Shown piece after piece: positions 1-7,423 of a stretch of 64,000 nucleotides of DNA. The translations under genes and the position numbers were made by a program. Origin of the DNA: JAHJQZ01 sp963675235 (lineage in GTDB: Bacteria; Pseudomonadota; Alphaproteobacteria; Rhizobiales; Devosiaceae); assembly GCA_963675235.2 (NCBI GenBank), contig CAXXFU010000002.1:1-64000 (forward strand). Direction: 5' to 3'. A model generated the notes under the pieces. That model was given only the letters and a program-made list of their open reading frames with translations. It made no database searches and was not told where the DNA came from. How positions within the stretch are numbered: position 1 is the first letter of the stretch; each line of letters begins with the position of its first letter.

Positions 1-65
1 CGCTGGTGTGGGGGATCACGGAGCTGATGCTGAAACGGAGCGTGCCGCGGGTGCGGAGGGGGTAG
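1..65 (+). CDS. Phage/GTA terminase large subunit, C-terminal end (5' partial)
   Basis: Only the last 20 codons are present, read from base 3 to the TAG at 63-65. The peptide runs from LVWGITELM to a basic tail ending PRVRRG. This resembles the C-terminus of GTA/HK97-type large terminases as I remember them (a W-x-x-TELM segment followed by a basic end), and the position just upstream of a portal gene is where the terminase (GTA gene 2) belongs. The ATPase and nuclease domains would lie before the window. The call rests on context and a short tail, so the family assignment is inference; reading the bases upstream would settle it. Confidence 0.6.
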   Translation, partial: LVWGITELMLKRSVPRVRRG

Positions 66-192
66 GCCAGATGCGGCGGTTTGAGCCAGTGCCGGAAATT
101 GACAAGCGGCAAGGCTCATGCTCACAAACAGCATGTCCGTCTGAATGCCCGTGCCCACGGTGCAAACGCGGGCCGAAGCGAAAGATCGATCA

Positions 193-969
193 ATGGCCTA
201 TGTCACCCTCACGCCCGAAAGCCTGCCGGACTCGCATATTTGCTGTTGCGATTTCGGACAAGAAATGCGCGGAGGGCTACGCCGCCAAGAAGCAGTGGCT
301 CGCAGCACAGTTTGAACATGGCTACCGGTTCCGCCGTCCTCGACGAACGCGGCAAGGTCTTCATCGAATATGGTCCGGCTGAGAAGGCATGGGTGCCGGT
401 CGAAGCGGATGGCTGGCTGATGATGGGATGCTTCTGGGTGTCCCGGACGGTTCAAGGGCGAGGGACATGGCAAGGCGCTGCTGGGGGATGCGGTGGCAGC
501 AGCGCGCGAGGCAGGCGCAGCTGGTCTGCTGGCGATCACCGGGAAAAAGAAGATGCATTTCCTCACCGATGGCAAATGGCTGCAGCGGCAGGGCTTTGTG
601 CAAGTCGACGCGCTCGACAGCGGTTTTTCGCTGCTGGCCTTGCCGATTGATGATGCCGAACCGGCAAGCCAGCCGCGTTTTGCGCAAAGCGCGCGGACGG
701 GCCTCGGGCCGGAGGCAAAGGGCGTGACGGTGGTTTATTCGGATCGTTGCCCCTTCACCGACTATCACGTCAACGTTTCCCTCAAGCAGACCTGCGAGAA
801 CCGGAACTTGGCCCTGACCGTCCACAAGCTCGAGACTTTGGAAGCGGCGCGCGCGGCGCCGACTCCGGCGACGATTTTCAGCCTGTTTGTCGATGGCAGG
901 TTCGTGACCACCGACCTGAGCGCCTGCATGGACAGCCGCTTTGACAAGATTGTCGGCACAAGTGCCTGA
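193..969 (+). pseudogene. GNAT acetyltransferase with YoaP domain, broken by three +1 frameshifts
   Basis: A single protein of about 257 residues can be pieced together by removing three bases. It starts at ATG 193 (MAYVTLTPESLPDSHICC), moves to the second frame near 247 (AISDKKCAEGYAAKKQW), to the third near 336-340 (LDERGKVFIEYGPAEKAW) and back to the first near 441-446 (GRFKGEGHGKALLGDAVAA), then reads open to the stop at 967-969. The GxGxGKAL stretch is the acetyl-CoA loop of GNAT enzymes. The C-terminal part (VVYSDRCPFTDYHV onward) matches the YoaP-like domain that follows a GNAT fold in this family. The gene lies between terminase and portal and is not a known morphogenesis gene. Each shift is one extra base next to a short run, so either decay or sequencing error is possible. 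TTGACA at 99-104 could be a -35 box, but no good -10 follows. Confidence 0.8.
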
Positions 970-1026
970 CGCCTGAGCAGCGGCTGCTGCCTGCCGGGTG
1001 AAGCCGAACTCAACCAAGGACAGATC

Positions 1027-2187
1027 ATGCCCTCTTTTCTCTCCCGCCTCGCGGCCGGGCGCGTGAACGCGCCTGCCGAGACCAAGGCGCGCACGCTGTT
1101 TTCGCTGACCGAACTGACCGGGCCGAGCTGGACCGGGCGCGGCTATGCGGCGCTGGCCCGCGAGGGCATGGCGCGCAATCCGGTGGTCTATCGCTGCATC
1201 AGGATGATCGCCGAGGCGGCGACCAGGGTGCCGCTGAAGGTCGTCGAGGACGGCGAGGTTCAGAGCGAACACCCGGTCAGAAGGCTGCTCGACCGACCCA
1301 ACGCCCAGGAAAGCGGACGCGACCTGCTGGAGCGGATCTATTCGTACCTGCAGACCTCAGGCAATGCCTATGTGCAGGCAGCTTTGAGCGGCGGCGAAGT
1401 GCGCGGGCTTTACGGGCTACGGCCCGACCGCATGCGCGTCGTCACCGGGGCCGACGGCTGGCCGGTCGGGTATGACTACAGTGCCGGCGGGCGGACCCTG
1501 CGGATAAGGCTCGATGCCGAGCCGGTGCCCGAAGTGCTGCACCTGATGCTGTTCCATCCGCTCGACGACCATGACGGGCTGAGTCCTCTCGAAGCGGCGC
1601 AGATGAGCCTCGATATCCACAATGCCGCCTCGCGTTGGAACAAGTCGTTGCTCGACAACGCGGCACGACCCTCCGGGGCGCTGGTCTATTCGGCGGCGTC
1701 GGGGAACCTGACCGCCGACCAGTTCAAGCGGTTGAAGGACGAACTCGAGGACGGTTTCCAGGGGGCGATGAACGCCGGGCGGCCGATGGTGCTCGAAGGC
1801 GGACTCGACTGGAAGTCGATCGCCATGAGCCCCAAGGACATGGATTTCATCGAGGCCAAGAACGTCGCCGCCCGCGAGATCGCCCTGGCCTTCGGTGTGC
1901 CGCCGATGCTGCTCGGCATTCCCGGCGACAATACCTACGCCAATTATGCCGAGGCCAACCGGGTGCTGTGGCGGCAGACAATCGTGCCGCTGGTTGGCCG
2001 CACCGCTGCCGCGCTGGAGCACTGGCTGCAGCCGGGGTTCGAGACGCCGTTCCGGCTGGTGCCCGATCTCGACGGAATCGAGGCGTTGAGCGAGGATCGG
2101 GCGAGCTTGTGGAAGCGGGTGAGCGCGGCGGATTTCCTCAGTGATGAGGAGAAGCGGCAGGCCGTTGGCATGATGCCGGGTGCCTGA
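1027..2187 (+). CDS. HK97-family portal protein (GTA gene 3)
   Basis: This 386-residue protein would form the dodecameric portal ring at the capsid vertex through which DNA is packaged. Family features are visible in order: the N-terminal NPVVYRCIRMIAEAATRVPL segment, the NAYVQ and LRPDRMRVV strands, HLMLFHPLDDHDGLSPLEAA, and the late stretch from DMDFIEAKN through FGVPPMLLGIPGDNTYANYAEAN that marks HK97-type portals. Length is normal for compact GTA portals. The ATG at 1027 follows a good AAGGA site at about 1016-1020. It is the first intact structural gene after the broken acetyltransferase, and the small membrane protein gene begins 19 bases after its stop. Confidence 0.95.
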   Translation: MPSFLSRLAAGRVNAPAETKARTLFSLTELTGPSWTGRGYAALAREGMARNPVVYRCIRMIAEAATRVPLKVVEDGEVQSEHPVRRLLDRPNAQESGRDLLERIYSYLQTSGNAYVQAALSGGEVRGLYGLRPDRMRVVTGADGWPVGYDYSAGGRTLRIRLDAEPVPEVLHLMLFHPLDDHDGLSPLEAAQMSLDIHNAASRWNKSLLDNAARPSGALVYSAASGNLTADQFKRLKDELEDGFQGAMNAGRPMVLEGGLDWKSIAMSPKDMDFIEAKNVAAREIALAFGVPPMLLGIPGDNTYANYAEANRVLWRQTIVPLVGRTAAALEHWLQPGFETPFRLVPDLDGIEALSEDRASLWKRVSAADFLSDEEKRQAVGMMPGA

Positions 2188-2206
2188 ACGGAGCAAGAGA
2201 CCTCAA

Positions 2207-2395
2207 ATGGACGAGCTGACCAAGCTGGTCGCCGAAAAGGGCGACTTGGCGCATCTGGCGCTGTTTTTATGGGCGATGAGTTCGAGCGGGCTGCTTGTGT
2301 GGACGCTCAAGGAACTGGCGGCGGCGAACCGGCGCTTCAACGATTTCGTCTCGGAGATTTCCAACCTCAACCGGCTGTTTCGCCGCGACGAGTGA
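2207..2395 (+). CDS. Small membrane-associated protein of the GTA head cluster (gene 3.5-like)
   Basis: A 62-residue protein (MDELTKLVAEKGDLAHLALF...) with one hydrophobic helix at about residues 14-35, followed by an amphipathic segment (KELAAANRRFNDFVSEI) and a basic end. A small gene of this kind sits between portal and protease in many GTA clusters; its job is not established. I chose ATG 2207, which follows GGAG at about 2191-2194, rather than a GTG at 2180 that overlaps the portal stop; the family-like sequence begins at 2207. The hydrophobic helix suggests membrane contact, perhaps during assembly, but that is inference. Confidence 0.7.
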   Translation: MDELTKLVAEKGDLAHLALFLWAMSSSGLLVWTLKELAAANRRFNDFVSEISNLNRLFRRDE

Positions 2396-2543
2396 CGGGG
2401 CTGCTGAGAAGAGTCTTTCGCGCGCGGAGACCCGCGCGCTGCTGGATCCTCGGGTCAAGCCCGAGCATGACGCATGGGGTGGGGCTTTGTCCGCGCGGAT
2501 AGCAGCCTCAGGGGGCAAGCTTTCACACATCAAGGAGCCTGAA
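2396..2543. repeat. Intergenic palindromic repeat region A
   Basis: This 148-base gap holds two hairpins. GCGCGCGG at 2420-2427 pairs with CCGCGCGC at 2432-2439 around a 4-base loop. CTCGGG at 2449-2454 pairs with CCCGAG at 2460-2465, inside a GGATCCTCGGG...CCCGAGCATGACG unit that resembles a dispersed extragenic element seen in many Hyphomicrobiales genomes. The gap ends with the AAGGAG ribosome-binding site (2532-2537) of the next gene. No T-run follows either stem. Confidence 0.65.
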
Positions 2544-2705
2544 ATGGCTGGAAAAGCCAGTTCCGCCGCGCCTGCCGATGCTCGGCAGGTGTTCCGTCAG
2601 TTTGCCTGGAACCTTGCCGGATCGCTGGCCGGCAAGAAGGCGCAGAAACAACCTGCACGGCGCGCCCGGTCCGCCGGCTCGCGCAAGCGGAGCACCGGCA
2701 AATGA
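2544..2705 (+). CDS. Small basic protein between portal and protease genes
   Basis: A 53-residue protein starting MAGKASSAAPADARQVF with a middle WNLAGSLAGKK segment and a strongly basic C-terminus (RRARSAGSRKRSTGK). It has an excellent AAGGAG site 6 bases before ATG 2544 and its TGA overlaps the ATG of the prohead protease (ATGA at 2702-2705), so it looks translated and coupled to the protease. I recognise no family. The basic tail could bind nucleic acid or the capsid interior, but nothing in the sequence proves that. Confidence 0.6.
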   Translation: MAGKASSAAPADARQVFRQFAWNLAGSLAGKKAQKQPARRARSAGSRKRSTGK

Positions 2706-3208
2706 GTGGCATTCCCATCGACAGCGCCGGGCGCTTTGCCGGCTATGCCAGCCTGTTCGGCAGGCCCGACCAGGGCGGCGATATCGTCATGCCTGGCGCC
2801 TTCGCAAAGAGCCTGCACAAGCGCCGGCGCGACGGCGTGCGCATGCTGTTCCAGCACGATCCCAAGGAACCGATCGGGCTGTGGGAGCGGCTCGAAGAGG
2901 ATGCGCGCGGGCTTTGGGCGGTCGGACGCCTGCTGCCCGGTATCGTTCGCGCCGGCGAACTGCACACGCTGATCGCCAACGGCGCCCTCGACGGGCTGTC
3001 GATCGGGTTCCGCACCGAGCGCGCCTCCAAGACCGGCGGCGGCATGCGTCGGCTCTGGCAGATCGATCTCTGGGAGATTTCCATCGTCACCTTCCCGATG
3101 ATGGACGGCGCGCGGATCGCCTCCGCCGCCAGCACCGGCGCCAATTGGGCCCGGACGAAGCGGACCCCTGACGCGGCCGTTTCCCTTTTCGCCAACCACC
3201 AGGACTGA
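2702..3208 (+). CDS. HK97-family prohead protease (GTA gene 4)
   Basis: This 168-residue serine protease (family U35/S78 type) would mature the capsid by removing the N-terminal scaffold arm of the major capsid protein. Visible features are the opening AGYASLFGRPDQGGDIVMPG, the catalytic His in LFQHDPKEPIG (about H52), the catalytic Ser in LDGLSIGFRT (about S100), and the acidic residue in WEISIVTFP (about E125). The start overlaps the preceding small gene by 4 bases. The capsid gene starts 6 bases after its stop, the usual protease-capsid order. Confidence 0.95.
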   Translation: MSGIPIDSAGRFAGYASLFGRPDQGGDIVMPGAFAKSLHKRRRDGVRMLFQHDPKEPIGLWERLEEDARGLWAVGRLLPGIVRAGELHTLIANGALDGLSIGFRTERASKTGGGMRRLWQIDLWEISIVTFPMMDGARIASAASTGANWARTKRTPDAAVSLFANHQD

Positions 3209-3214
3209 AAGACA

Positions 3215-4441
3215 ATGGAAAAACTGACCGACGGCCTTGAGATCAAGGCCACGACCGGTGCTGCCGGATTTTCCGGGGACGACTTCGGCGCCTTCCTCGC
3301 AACCTTCGAGGAGTTCAAGCGCAACAATGACGAGCGCCTCGCCGAGATCGAAAAGCGCGGCGCTGCCGATCCGCTGATCAACGACAAGTTGGCCCGGATC
3401 GACGCGGCTCTGGATGCGCAGAAATCGGCGCTCGACCATGCTGCGCTCACCCGCGCCCGCCCGGCGCTCGAAACGCGCGGTGGAGTTGCACCGGACGAGC
3501 AGAGCGCCGCCTTTTCGGCCTATGTGAAGCGTGGCGAGGTCAAGTCGCTGACCTCGGGCACGCCATCCGAAGGCGGGTATCTCGTCCCGGACGAGACCGA
3601 AACCGAGATCGGCCGCATGCTCAAGGACCTGTCGCCGATCCGTGCCATTGCCGGCGTCCGCCAGATATCGGGCGGCACCTACAAGAAGCCCTTCACCATT
3701 TCCGGCCCGACCGCCGGCTGGGCCGCCGAGACGGCCGACCGCGACGAGACCGACGCCCAGACGCTTTACGAACTGAGCTTCCCGGCCATGGAGCTTTATG
3801 CCCAGCCGGCCGCGACCCAGGCCTTTCTCGATGATGCCGCCGTCGATGTTGGCCAGTGGATCGCCGAAGAGGTCAATGCAGCCTTCGCCGAGCAGGAGAC
3901 CGACGCCTTCATCAACGGCACCGGCACCACCAAACCGACCGGCTTCCTCAACCAGACGCTTGTCGCCGAGACGAGCTGGGCCTGGAACAAGATCGGCTAT
4001 ATCGCCACCGGCGTTTCAGGCGCGTTCCCCGACGAGGACGAGAGCGATGTGCTGATCGATCTCATCTATGCGCTCAAGTCCGGCTATCGTCAGAATGCCA
4101 GTTTCGTCATGAACCGGCGCACCCAGGCGGCAATCCGCAAGCTCAAGGATGCCGACGGCAACTACCTGTGGCAGCCGGCGGCCTCGCCGGAGGGCCATGC
4201 CTCGTTCATGGGCTTCCGCCTGGTGGAGGCCGAGGACATGCCCGATATCGGCGCCGATACTACGCCGATCGCCTTCGGCGATTTCCGCCGCGGTTACCTG
4301 ATTGTTGACCGCAAGGGCGTCAACGTCTTGCGCGATCCCTATTCGGCCAAGCCCTATGTGCTGTTCTACACCACCAAGCGCGTCGGCGGCGGGGTGGCGG
4401 ATTATGACGCGATCAAGCTGCTGAAGTTCGGCGCGAGCTGA
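3215..4441 (+). CDS. HK97-fold major capsid protein (GTA gene 5)
   Basis: A 408-residue HK97-type capsid subunit. The first 100 or so residues form a charged, helix-prone delta-like scaffold arm (FEEFKRNNDERLAEIEKRG), expected to be removed by the protease encoded just upstream. The mature domain begins near the SEGGYLVPDETETEIGRM motif at about residue 117. Later landmarks are LYAQPAATQAFLDDAAVD, AEQETDAFINGTG, FVMNRRTQAAIRKLKDADG and FGDFRRGYLIVDRKGV, all typical of this family. A large stem-loop and a repeat mosaic follow directly, which may let the capsid message be made or kept at a higher level than the downstream tail messages. Confidence 0.96.
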   Translation: MEKLTDGLEIKATTGAAGFSGDDFGAFLATFEEFKRNNDERLAEIEKRGAADPLINDKLARIDAALDAQKSALDHAALTRARPALETRGGVAPDEQSAAFSAYVKRGEVKSLTSGTPSEGGYLVPDETETEIGRMLKDLSPIRAIAGVRQISGGTYKKPFTISGPTAGWAAETADRDETDAQTLYELSFPAMELYAQPAATQAFLDDAAVDVGQWIAEEVNAAFAEQETDAFINGTGTTKPTGFLNQTLVAETSWAWNKIGYIATGVSGAFPDEDESDVLIDLIYALKSGYRQNASFVMNRRTQAAIRKLKDADGNYLWQPAASPEGHASFMGFRLVEAEDMPDIGADTTPIAFGDFRRGYLIVDRKGVNVLRDPYSAKPYVLFYTTKRVGGGVADYDAIKLLKFGAS

Positions 4442-4907
4442 TTTGCCTCACGGGCCGTACCGCAATCGGCATGACGCTGGCCGCTATGCCGATTGCTGGC
4501 CCTCCGGCGGGGCGCGCGAAAAGTCGCGCGGGGTCCTCGCTTCGCTTGTCCGGGTGCTGTCCTGACAGGTCGTGCTCGCGGCGGGAAAGGGCTGTGCTCC
4601 GGTGCTCACGTACTCAAGTACGCTCCGCTCCGGTGCGCGTCCTTCCGCACCACCTGACTCGGCTTGACCGGTTTCCGGGTGCCGAGTGTGCAAGTTGGAT
4701 GCCTCCCTCCCCCTTTGTGGGGAGGGATTGAGGGTGGGAGTGCTTGCGGCACACGCCAAAGCTTGGTGGTCCACCCCACCCGACCCGATTTCGCCGGGCC
4801 TTCTTCGCCTTCAATCGCCCCACCGGGGCGATCGATCCTTCGGAGCGGCTCGAAGCCCCATCGAGGGGAGGGAAGCCTGAGCCTCTTCCTCAAAACGAGA
4901 CAAACTC
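4442..4907. repeat. 466-base intergenic repeat mosaic after the capsid gene
   Basis: No credible gene is seen here; the open frames that cross it are low-complexity. It is packed with palindromes: an 11-bp stem at 4462-4472/4486-4496, a 7-bp stem CGCGCGA/TCGCGCG at 4513-4519/4524-4530, CGTACT/AGTACG at 4609-4614/4617-4622 flanked by two direct copies of GCTCCGGTGC (4596-4605 and 4627-4636), and TCCCTCCCC/GGGGAGGGA at 4704-4712/4719-4727. The last two resemble dispersed extragenic elements of Hyphomicrobiales. It separates capsid from head-tail adaptor genes, which usually sit close together in GTA clusters. Confidence 0.75.
4462..4496 (+). terminator. Stem-loop 21 bases after the capsid stop
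   Basis: GCAATCGGCAT at 4462-4472 pairs perfectly with ATGCCGATTGC at 4486-4496 around a 13-base loop. There is no T-run, so it is not a textbook intrinsic terminator; an RNA-stabilising 3' end or partial stop between capsid and tail messages is more likely. Confidence 0.45.
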
Positions 4908-5486
4908 ATGACAACCTTTCTCCTTGCGGGGCCCGCAACGGAGCCGGTGACGCTCGCCGAGGCGAAAGCCTTTTTGCGCGTCGACGGCACCGATGAGGAT
5001 GCCTTCATCTCGACCCTGATCACGGCGGCGCGGTTGCATGCCGAATCCGTCACGGGCCGAGCGATGATCACCCAGTCCTGGCGCATGGCGCTTGATGACT
5101 TTCCGCTCAGCCGTCGCATCGGTTTGCCGGTCGCGCCGCTCAGGGCGCTGACCGAAATCCGCGCCTATGACGCGGATGGCGTCGCGACAACCCTGACGCT
5201 TGCCGAGTTCCAGCCCGAAACGGGACTGGCGCCAGCCTGTCTGTTCGTGCCGGCCGCGATCTCGGGCATGCCGGTCATGCGCGCATTCGACGCCATCGAG
5301 ATCGATTATGTCGCCGGCTATGGCGATGCGCCCGAAGACGTGCCCGCCGACCTGCGCCACGCCGTGCTTACCCTGGTCGGGTACTGGTTCGAACACCGCG
5401 ACGCGGTGATCGTCGCCGGGGCCGGGGCGGTGGTGCCGGCCGGATTCGACAGGCTGGTCGAACCCTACAAGGCGGTGAGGCTGTGA
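4908..5486 (+). CDS. Head-tail connector/adaptor, phiE125 gp8 or gp6-like (GTA gene 6)
   Basis: A 192-residue protein of the phage connector family that docks under the portal ring. Family features are the N-terminal EPVTLAEAKAFLRVDGTDED and the following helix FISTLITAARLHAESVTGRA, the LPVAPLRALTEIRAYDADG strand region and the C-terminal IDYVAGYGDAPEDVPADLRHAVL helix. Length is normal. Its stop overlaps the next start by 4 bases (5483-5486), so the adaptor and stopper genes are translationally coupled. It is cut off from the capsid gene by the 466-base repeat mosaic and may need its own promoter or read-through. Confidence 0.92.
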   Translation: MTTFLLAGPATEPVTLAEAKAFLRVDGTDEDAFISTLITAARLHAESVTGRAMITQSWRMALDDFPLSRRIGLPVAPLRALTEIRAYDADGVATTLTLAEFQPETGLAPACLFVPAAISGMPVMRAFDAIEIDYVAGYGDAPEDVPADLRHAVLTLVGYWFEHRDAVIVAGAGAVVPAGFDRLVEPYKAVRL

Positions 5487-5824
5487 GCGCCGACCTGCCG
5501 ATGGCCGGAAGTCTGCGCGACCGGGTGGCCCTGGCGCGCAAGGAGCAGGCGAGGGAAGCCGACGGTGGTCTGAGCGTTTTGTTCATGCCGCTGGCAACCG
5601 TCTGGGCTCGCGTTCACGCCCGGGCTTCGGGACGAACCGGTTTTGCCGATGCACGCGGCGCCAAGGCAACGCACACCGTGGTCATGCGCTTCAGGACCGA
5701 CCTCAGCGCCGGCGACCGCATCACCTGGCGCGGACGGGCGCTGGAAGTGCTCAGCGCCGAGGATCTCAACGGCAGGCGGGCCTATCTCAGCTGCGCCTGC
5801 GCCGAAAGCACAGTGACGGGCTAG
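5483..5824 (+). CDS. Head-tail joining/stopper protein (GTA gene 7)
   Basis: A 113-residue member of the phage head-tail adaptor family (SPP1 gp16-like). Typical features are the opening GSLRDRVALARKEQ, the strand LATVWARVHARASG and the barrel segment HTVVMRFRTDLSAGDRITWRGRALEV, here given only as landmarks. Such proteins form the ring that closes the packaged head and receives the tail. It overlaps the adaptor gene by 4 bases and lies 5 bases before the tail terminator gene. Confidence 0.9.
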   Translation: MSADLPMAGSLRDRVALARKEQAREADGGLSVLFMPLATVWARVHARASGRTGFADARGAKATHTVVMRFRTDLSAGDRITWRGRALEVLSAEDLNGRRAYLSCACAESTVTG

Positions 5825-5829
5825 CAAAG

Positions 5830-6240
5830 ATGACACACCCCATCGTTTCCCTGCAGATGAGCCTTTTGGCGACGCTGTTGGCCGATGCCGAACTGGTCGC
5901 GGCGCTTGGTGGCGACTTCATCTTCGACGCGCCGCCAAAAGGGCAGAACCCGCCCTATATCGCCATTTCGCGCCATGATGCCCTAAGCCACGACGGCGAC
6001 GAAACGCCCGGCTACGACCATCGCCTGCTCGTCCAGTGCTGGCATCCGACGCCGCGCCGCAAGGCGGCGCTCGATATCGCCGAACGCGTCATCGCGGTGG
6101 CGCTCGGTGCCGATCTGTCGGGGCCGGAGCTGCTGGTGACCCTGGTGGGACACGAGCGCACCGACACGAGTATCGACATCAAGACCGGCTACGCCCGCGC
6201 CGCCGTGCTGCTGCGCGTGTTCACCGAGCCGAACACCTGA
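5830..6240 (+). CDS. DUF3168 tail terminator/completion protein (GTA gene 8)
   Basis: This 136-residue protein fits DUF3168, whose members cap the tail tube and join it to the head (RcGTA gene 8 role). Landmarks are the N-terminal LQMSLLATLLADAEL helix, PPYIAISRHDALSHDGDE, the HRLLVQCWHP strand and the helix RKAALDIAERVIAVAL, ending in the strand-rich TGYARAAVLLRVFTEP. Length and gene order match the family. A CTCATCCT-type palindrome fills the gap to the tail tube gene. Confidence 0.88.
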   Translation: MTHPIVSLQMSLLATLLADAELVAALGGDFIFDAPPKGQNPPYIAISRHDALSHDGDETPGYDHRLLVQCWHPTPRRKAALDIAERVIAVALGADLSGPELLVTLVGHERTDTSIDIKTGYARAAVLLRVFTEPNT

Positions 6241-6249
6241 GTTTTCGGT

Positions 6250-6278
6250 CCTCATCCTTCGACAAGCTCAGGATGAGG
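6250..6278. repeat. Palindromic extragenic element B
   Basis: CCTCATCCT at 6250-6258 pairs perfectly with AGGATGAGG at 6270-6278 around an 11-base loop TCGACAAGCTC. This is a very common extragenic palindrome in alphaproteobacteria. It sits 31 bases before the tail tube gene start, so it becomes part of the leader of that message. Confidence 0.8.
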
Positions 6279-6309
6279 GCAGGTACCCCTCGCAAACAGG
6301 AAGAAAATC

Positions 6310-6723
6310 ATGAGCGCCCAGAGCGGCAAGGACATGCTGTTGAAACTGGACCGGACCGGATCCGGCTCGTTTCTGACCGTCGCCGGCTTGCGCACGCGCA
6401 GCCTCTCTCTCAATGCCGCTGCCATCGATGTGACCGACGCGGAATCCGCCGGGCGCTGGCGCGAATTGCTCGACGGAGGCGGCATCAGGAAGGCGGCCCT
6501 CAGCGGGCGCGGCATCTTCAAGGACCAGGCGTCCGATGCCGAGATCCGGACGCTGTTCTTTGCCGGGACGATCCGCGACTGGCAGCTGATCCTGCCCGAT
6601 TTCGGCGTCGTCGAAGGGGCGTTCCAGATCACCAGCCTCGAGTTTGCCGGTGACCATGCCGGCGAAGTGACATTTGATATTTCGCTCGAGAGTGCGGGGG
6701 AAGTGACGTTTACGGCGGTGTAG
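6310..6723 (+). CDS. Major tail tube protein, TP901-1 family (GTA gene 9)
   Basis: A 137-residue tail tube subunit. The family pattern is clear: SAQSGKDMLLKLDRTGSG at the start, LSLNAAAIDVTDAESAGRW, the stretch GGGIRKAALSGRGIFKDQ, and the C-terminal GVVEGAFQITSLEFAGDH followed by the last barrel strand. Such subunits polymerise into the tail tube. The start has a GGAAG site at about 6299-6303. Repeat elements flank it on both sides (6250-6278 and 6748-6825), unlike the tightly packed genes after it. Confidence 0.93.
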   Translation: MSAQSGKDMLLKLDRTGSGSFLTVAGLRTRSLSLNAAAIDVTDAESAGRWRELLDGGGIRKAALSGRGIFKDQASDAEIRTLFFAGTIRDWQLILPDFGVVEGAFQITSLEFAGDHAGEVTFDISLESAGEVTFTAV

Positions 6724-6747
6724 GGAAACTGCCTGACGCTCATTGTC

Positions 6748-6825
6748 ATTCCGGGACTTGATCCCGGAATCCAGCCCACATCGCGCGCATCTTCAGTGGT
6801 GAATGGGTCCCGGGATCAAGTCCCG
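6748..6825. repeat. Two palindromic elements in inverted orientation (element C)
   Basis: ATTCCGGGA at 6748-6756 pairs with TCCCGGAAT at 6762-6770. A second copy at 6810-6825 is the exact 16-base reverse complement of 6752-6767, so the two copies could also pair with each other over a 42-base spacer. Both look like dispersed extragenic palindromes. Together they fill most of the 164-base gap between the tail tube and chaperone genes. Confidence 0.8.
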
Positions 6826-6887
6826 AGACGACATTGAGGGCTTGGCACGTCTTTGCCTTTTCTGTTTTTCAAACCAAGGAGATCCCG

Positions 6888-7205
6888 ATGGCCAATCCCC
6901 ATCGCGGCGAGATCGACGCTGTTATCGGCGGCGAGCGGTTGGTGCTGTGTCTGACGCTCGGGGCGCTGGCAGAGCTCGAACAAAGGCTGAGTGCCGGCGA
7001 TCTCGTCGGTCTGGCCGAGCGTTTCGAAAAGGGGCGGGTGTCGGCGGCCGACCTCATCGCGCTTCTTGGCGCCGGTTTGCGCGGCGGCGGCAATGCAATT
7101 GCCGACGACGAGCTGGCGCGGATGACCATCGAGGGCGGGCTAGCCGGGGCGGCCAGGATGGCCGCCGAGCTGTTGCGCGCCACGTTCGGCGAGGCCGGGC
7201 AATGA
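6888..7205 (+). CDS. GTA gene 10 family protein (tail tape-measure chaperone type)
   Basis: A 105-residue protein of the gene transfer agent gp10 family (DUF3356). It opens MANPHRGEIDAVIGGERLVL, then LTLGALAELEQRLSAGDLVG and a helical AARMAAELLRATFG end. The family is thought to guide tape measure folding or length setting. I chose ATG 6888 because AAGGAG lies at 6876-6881 and the conserved sequence begins there; an upstream start at 6834 would read through repeat DNA. Its TGA overlaps the next ATG (7202-7205). Confidence 0.9.
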   Translation: MANPHRGEIDAVIGGERLVLCLTLGALAELEQRLSAGDLVGLAERFEKGRVSAADLIALLGAGLRGGGNAIADDELARMTIEGGLAGAARMAAELLRATFGEAGQ

Positions 7206-7423
7206 TGCCGTTTCCGTGGGCCGAAGCCATGCGGCTGGGACTGGGCGTCCTTCGGCTTTCTCCGGAGGCCTTCTGGAAAATGAGTCCGCGCGAACTGGCG
7301 GCTGCCGCTGCAGGTCTCGCCGGGCCGGGTGGTCCCGTGGCGGTTATCGGGCGCGAACGGCTCAAGGCGTTGCAGCAACGCTATCCGGACCTGCCGGTAC
7401 ATCAGGAGCATGAACATGGCTGA
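7202..7423 (+). CDS. Phage tail assembly chaperone (TIGR02216, GTA gene 10.1)
   Basis: A 73-residue protein with the family signature FPWAEAMRLGLGVLRLSPEAFW and the block MSPRELAAAAAG followed by a C-terminal helix. Members sit between gene 10 and the tape measure in alphaproteobacterial GTAs and related phages. The start codon overlaps the preceding stop (ATGA) and its own end overlaps the tape measure start by 8 bases, so the three genes form a coupled run. ATG 7205 is not in frame; ATG 7202 is the natural start. Confidence 0.87.
   Translation: MMPFPWAEAMRLGLGVLRLSPEAFWKMSPRELAAAAAGLAGPGGPVAVIGRERLKALQQRYPDLPVHQEHEHG

Noticed and set aside
193..969. Programmed ribosomal frameshifting in the acetyltransferase region
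   Set aside because: Three +1 shifts would be needed within 200 bases, none at a recognised slippery site; decay or sequence error is simpler.
4471..4996. Short + and - strand reading frames across the repeat mosaic
   Set aside because: They consist of repeat DNA, have no ribosome sites and resemble no protein.
7196..7210. Lambda G/GT-like programmed frameshift between the two chaperone genes
   Set aside because: The genes overlap as ATGA with a normal start codon and no slippery heptamer is evident.
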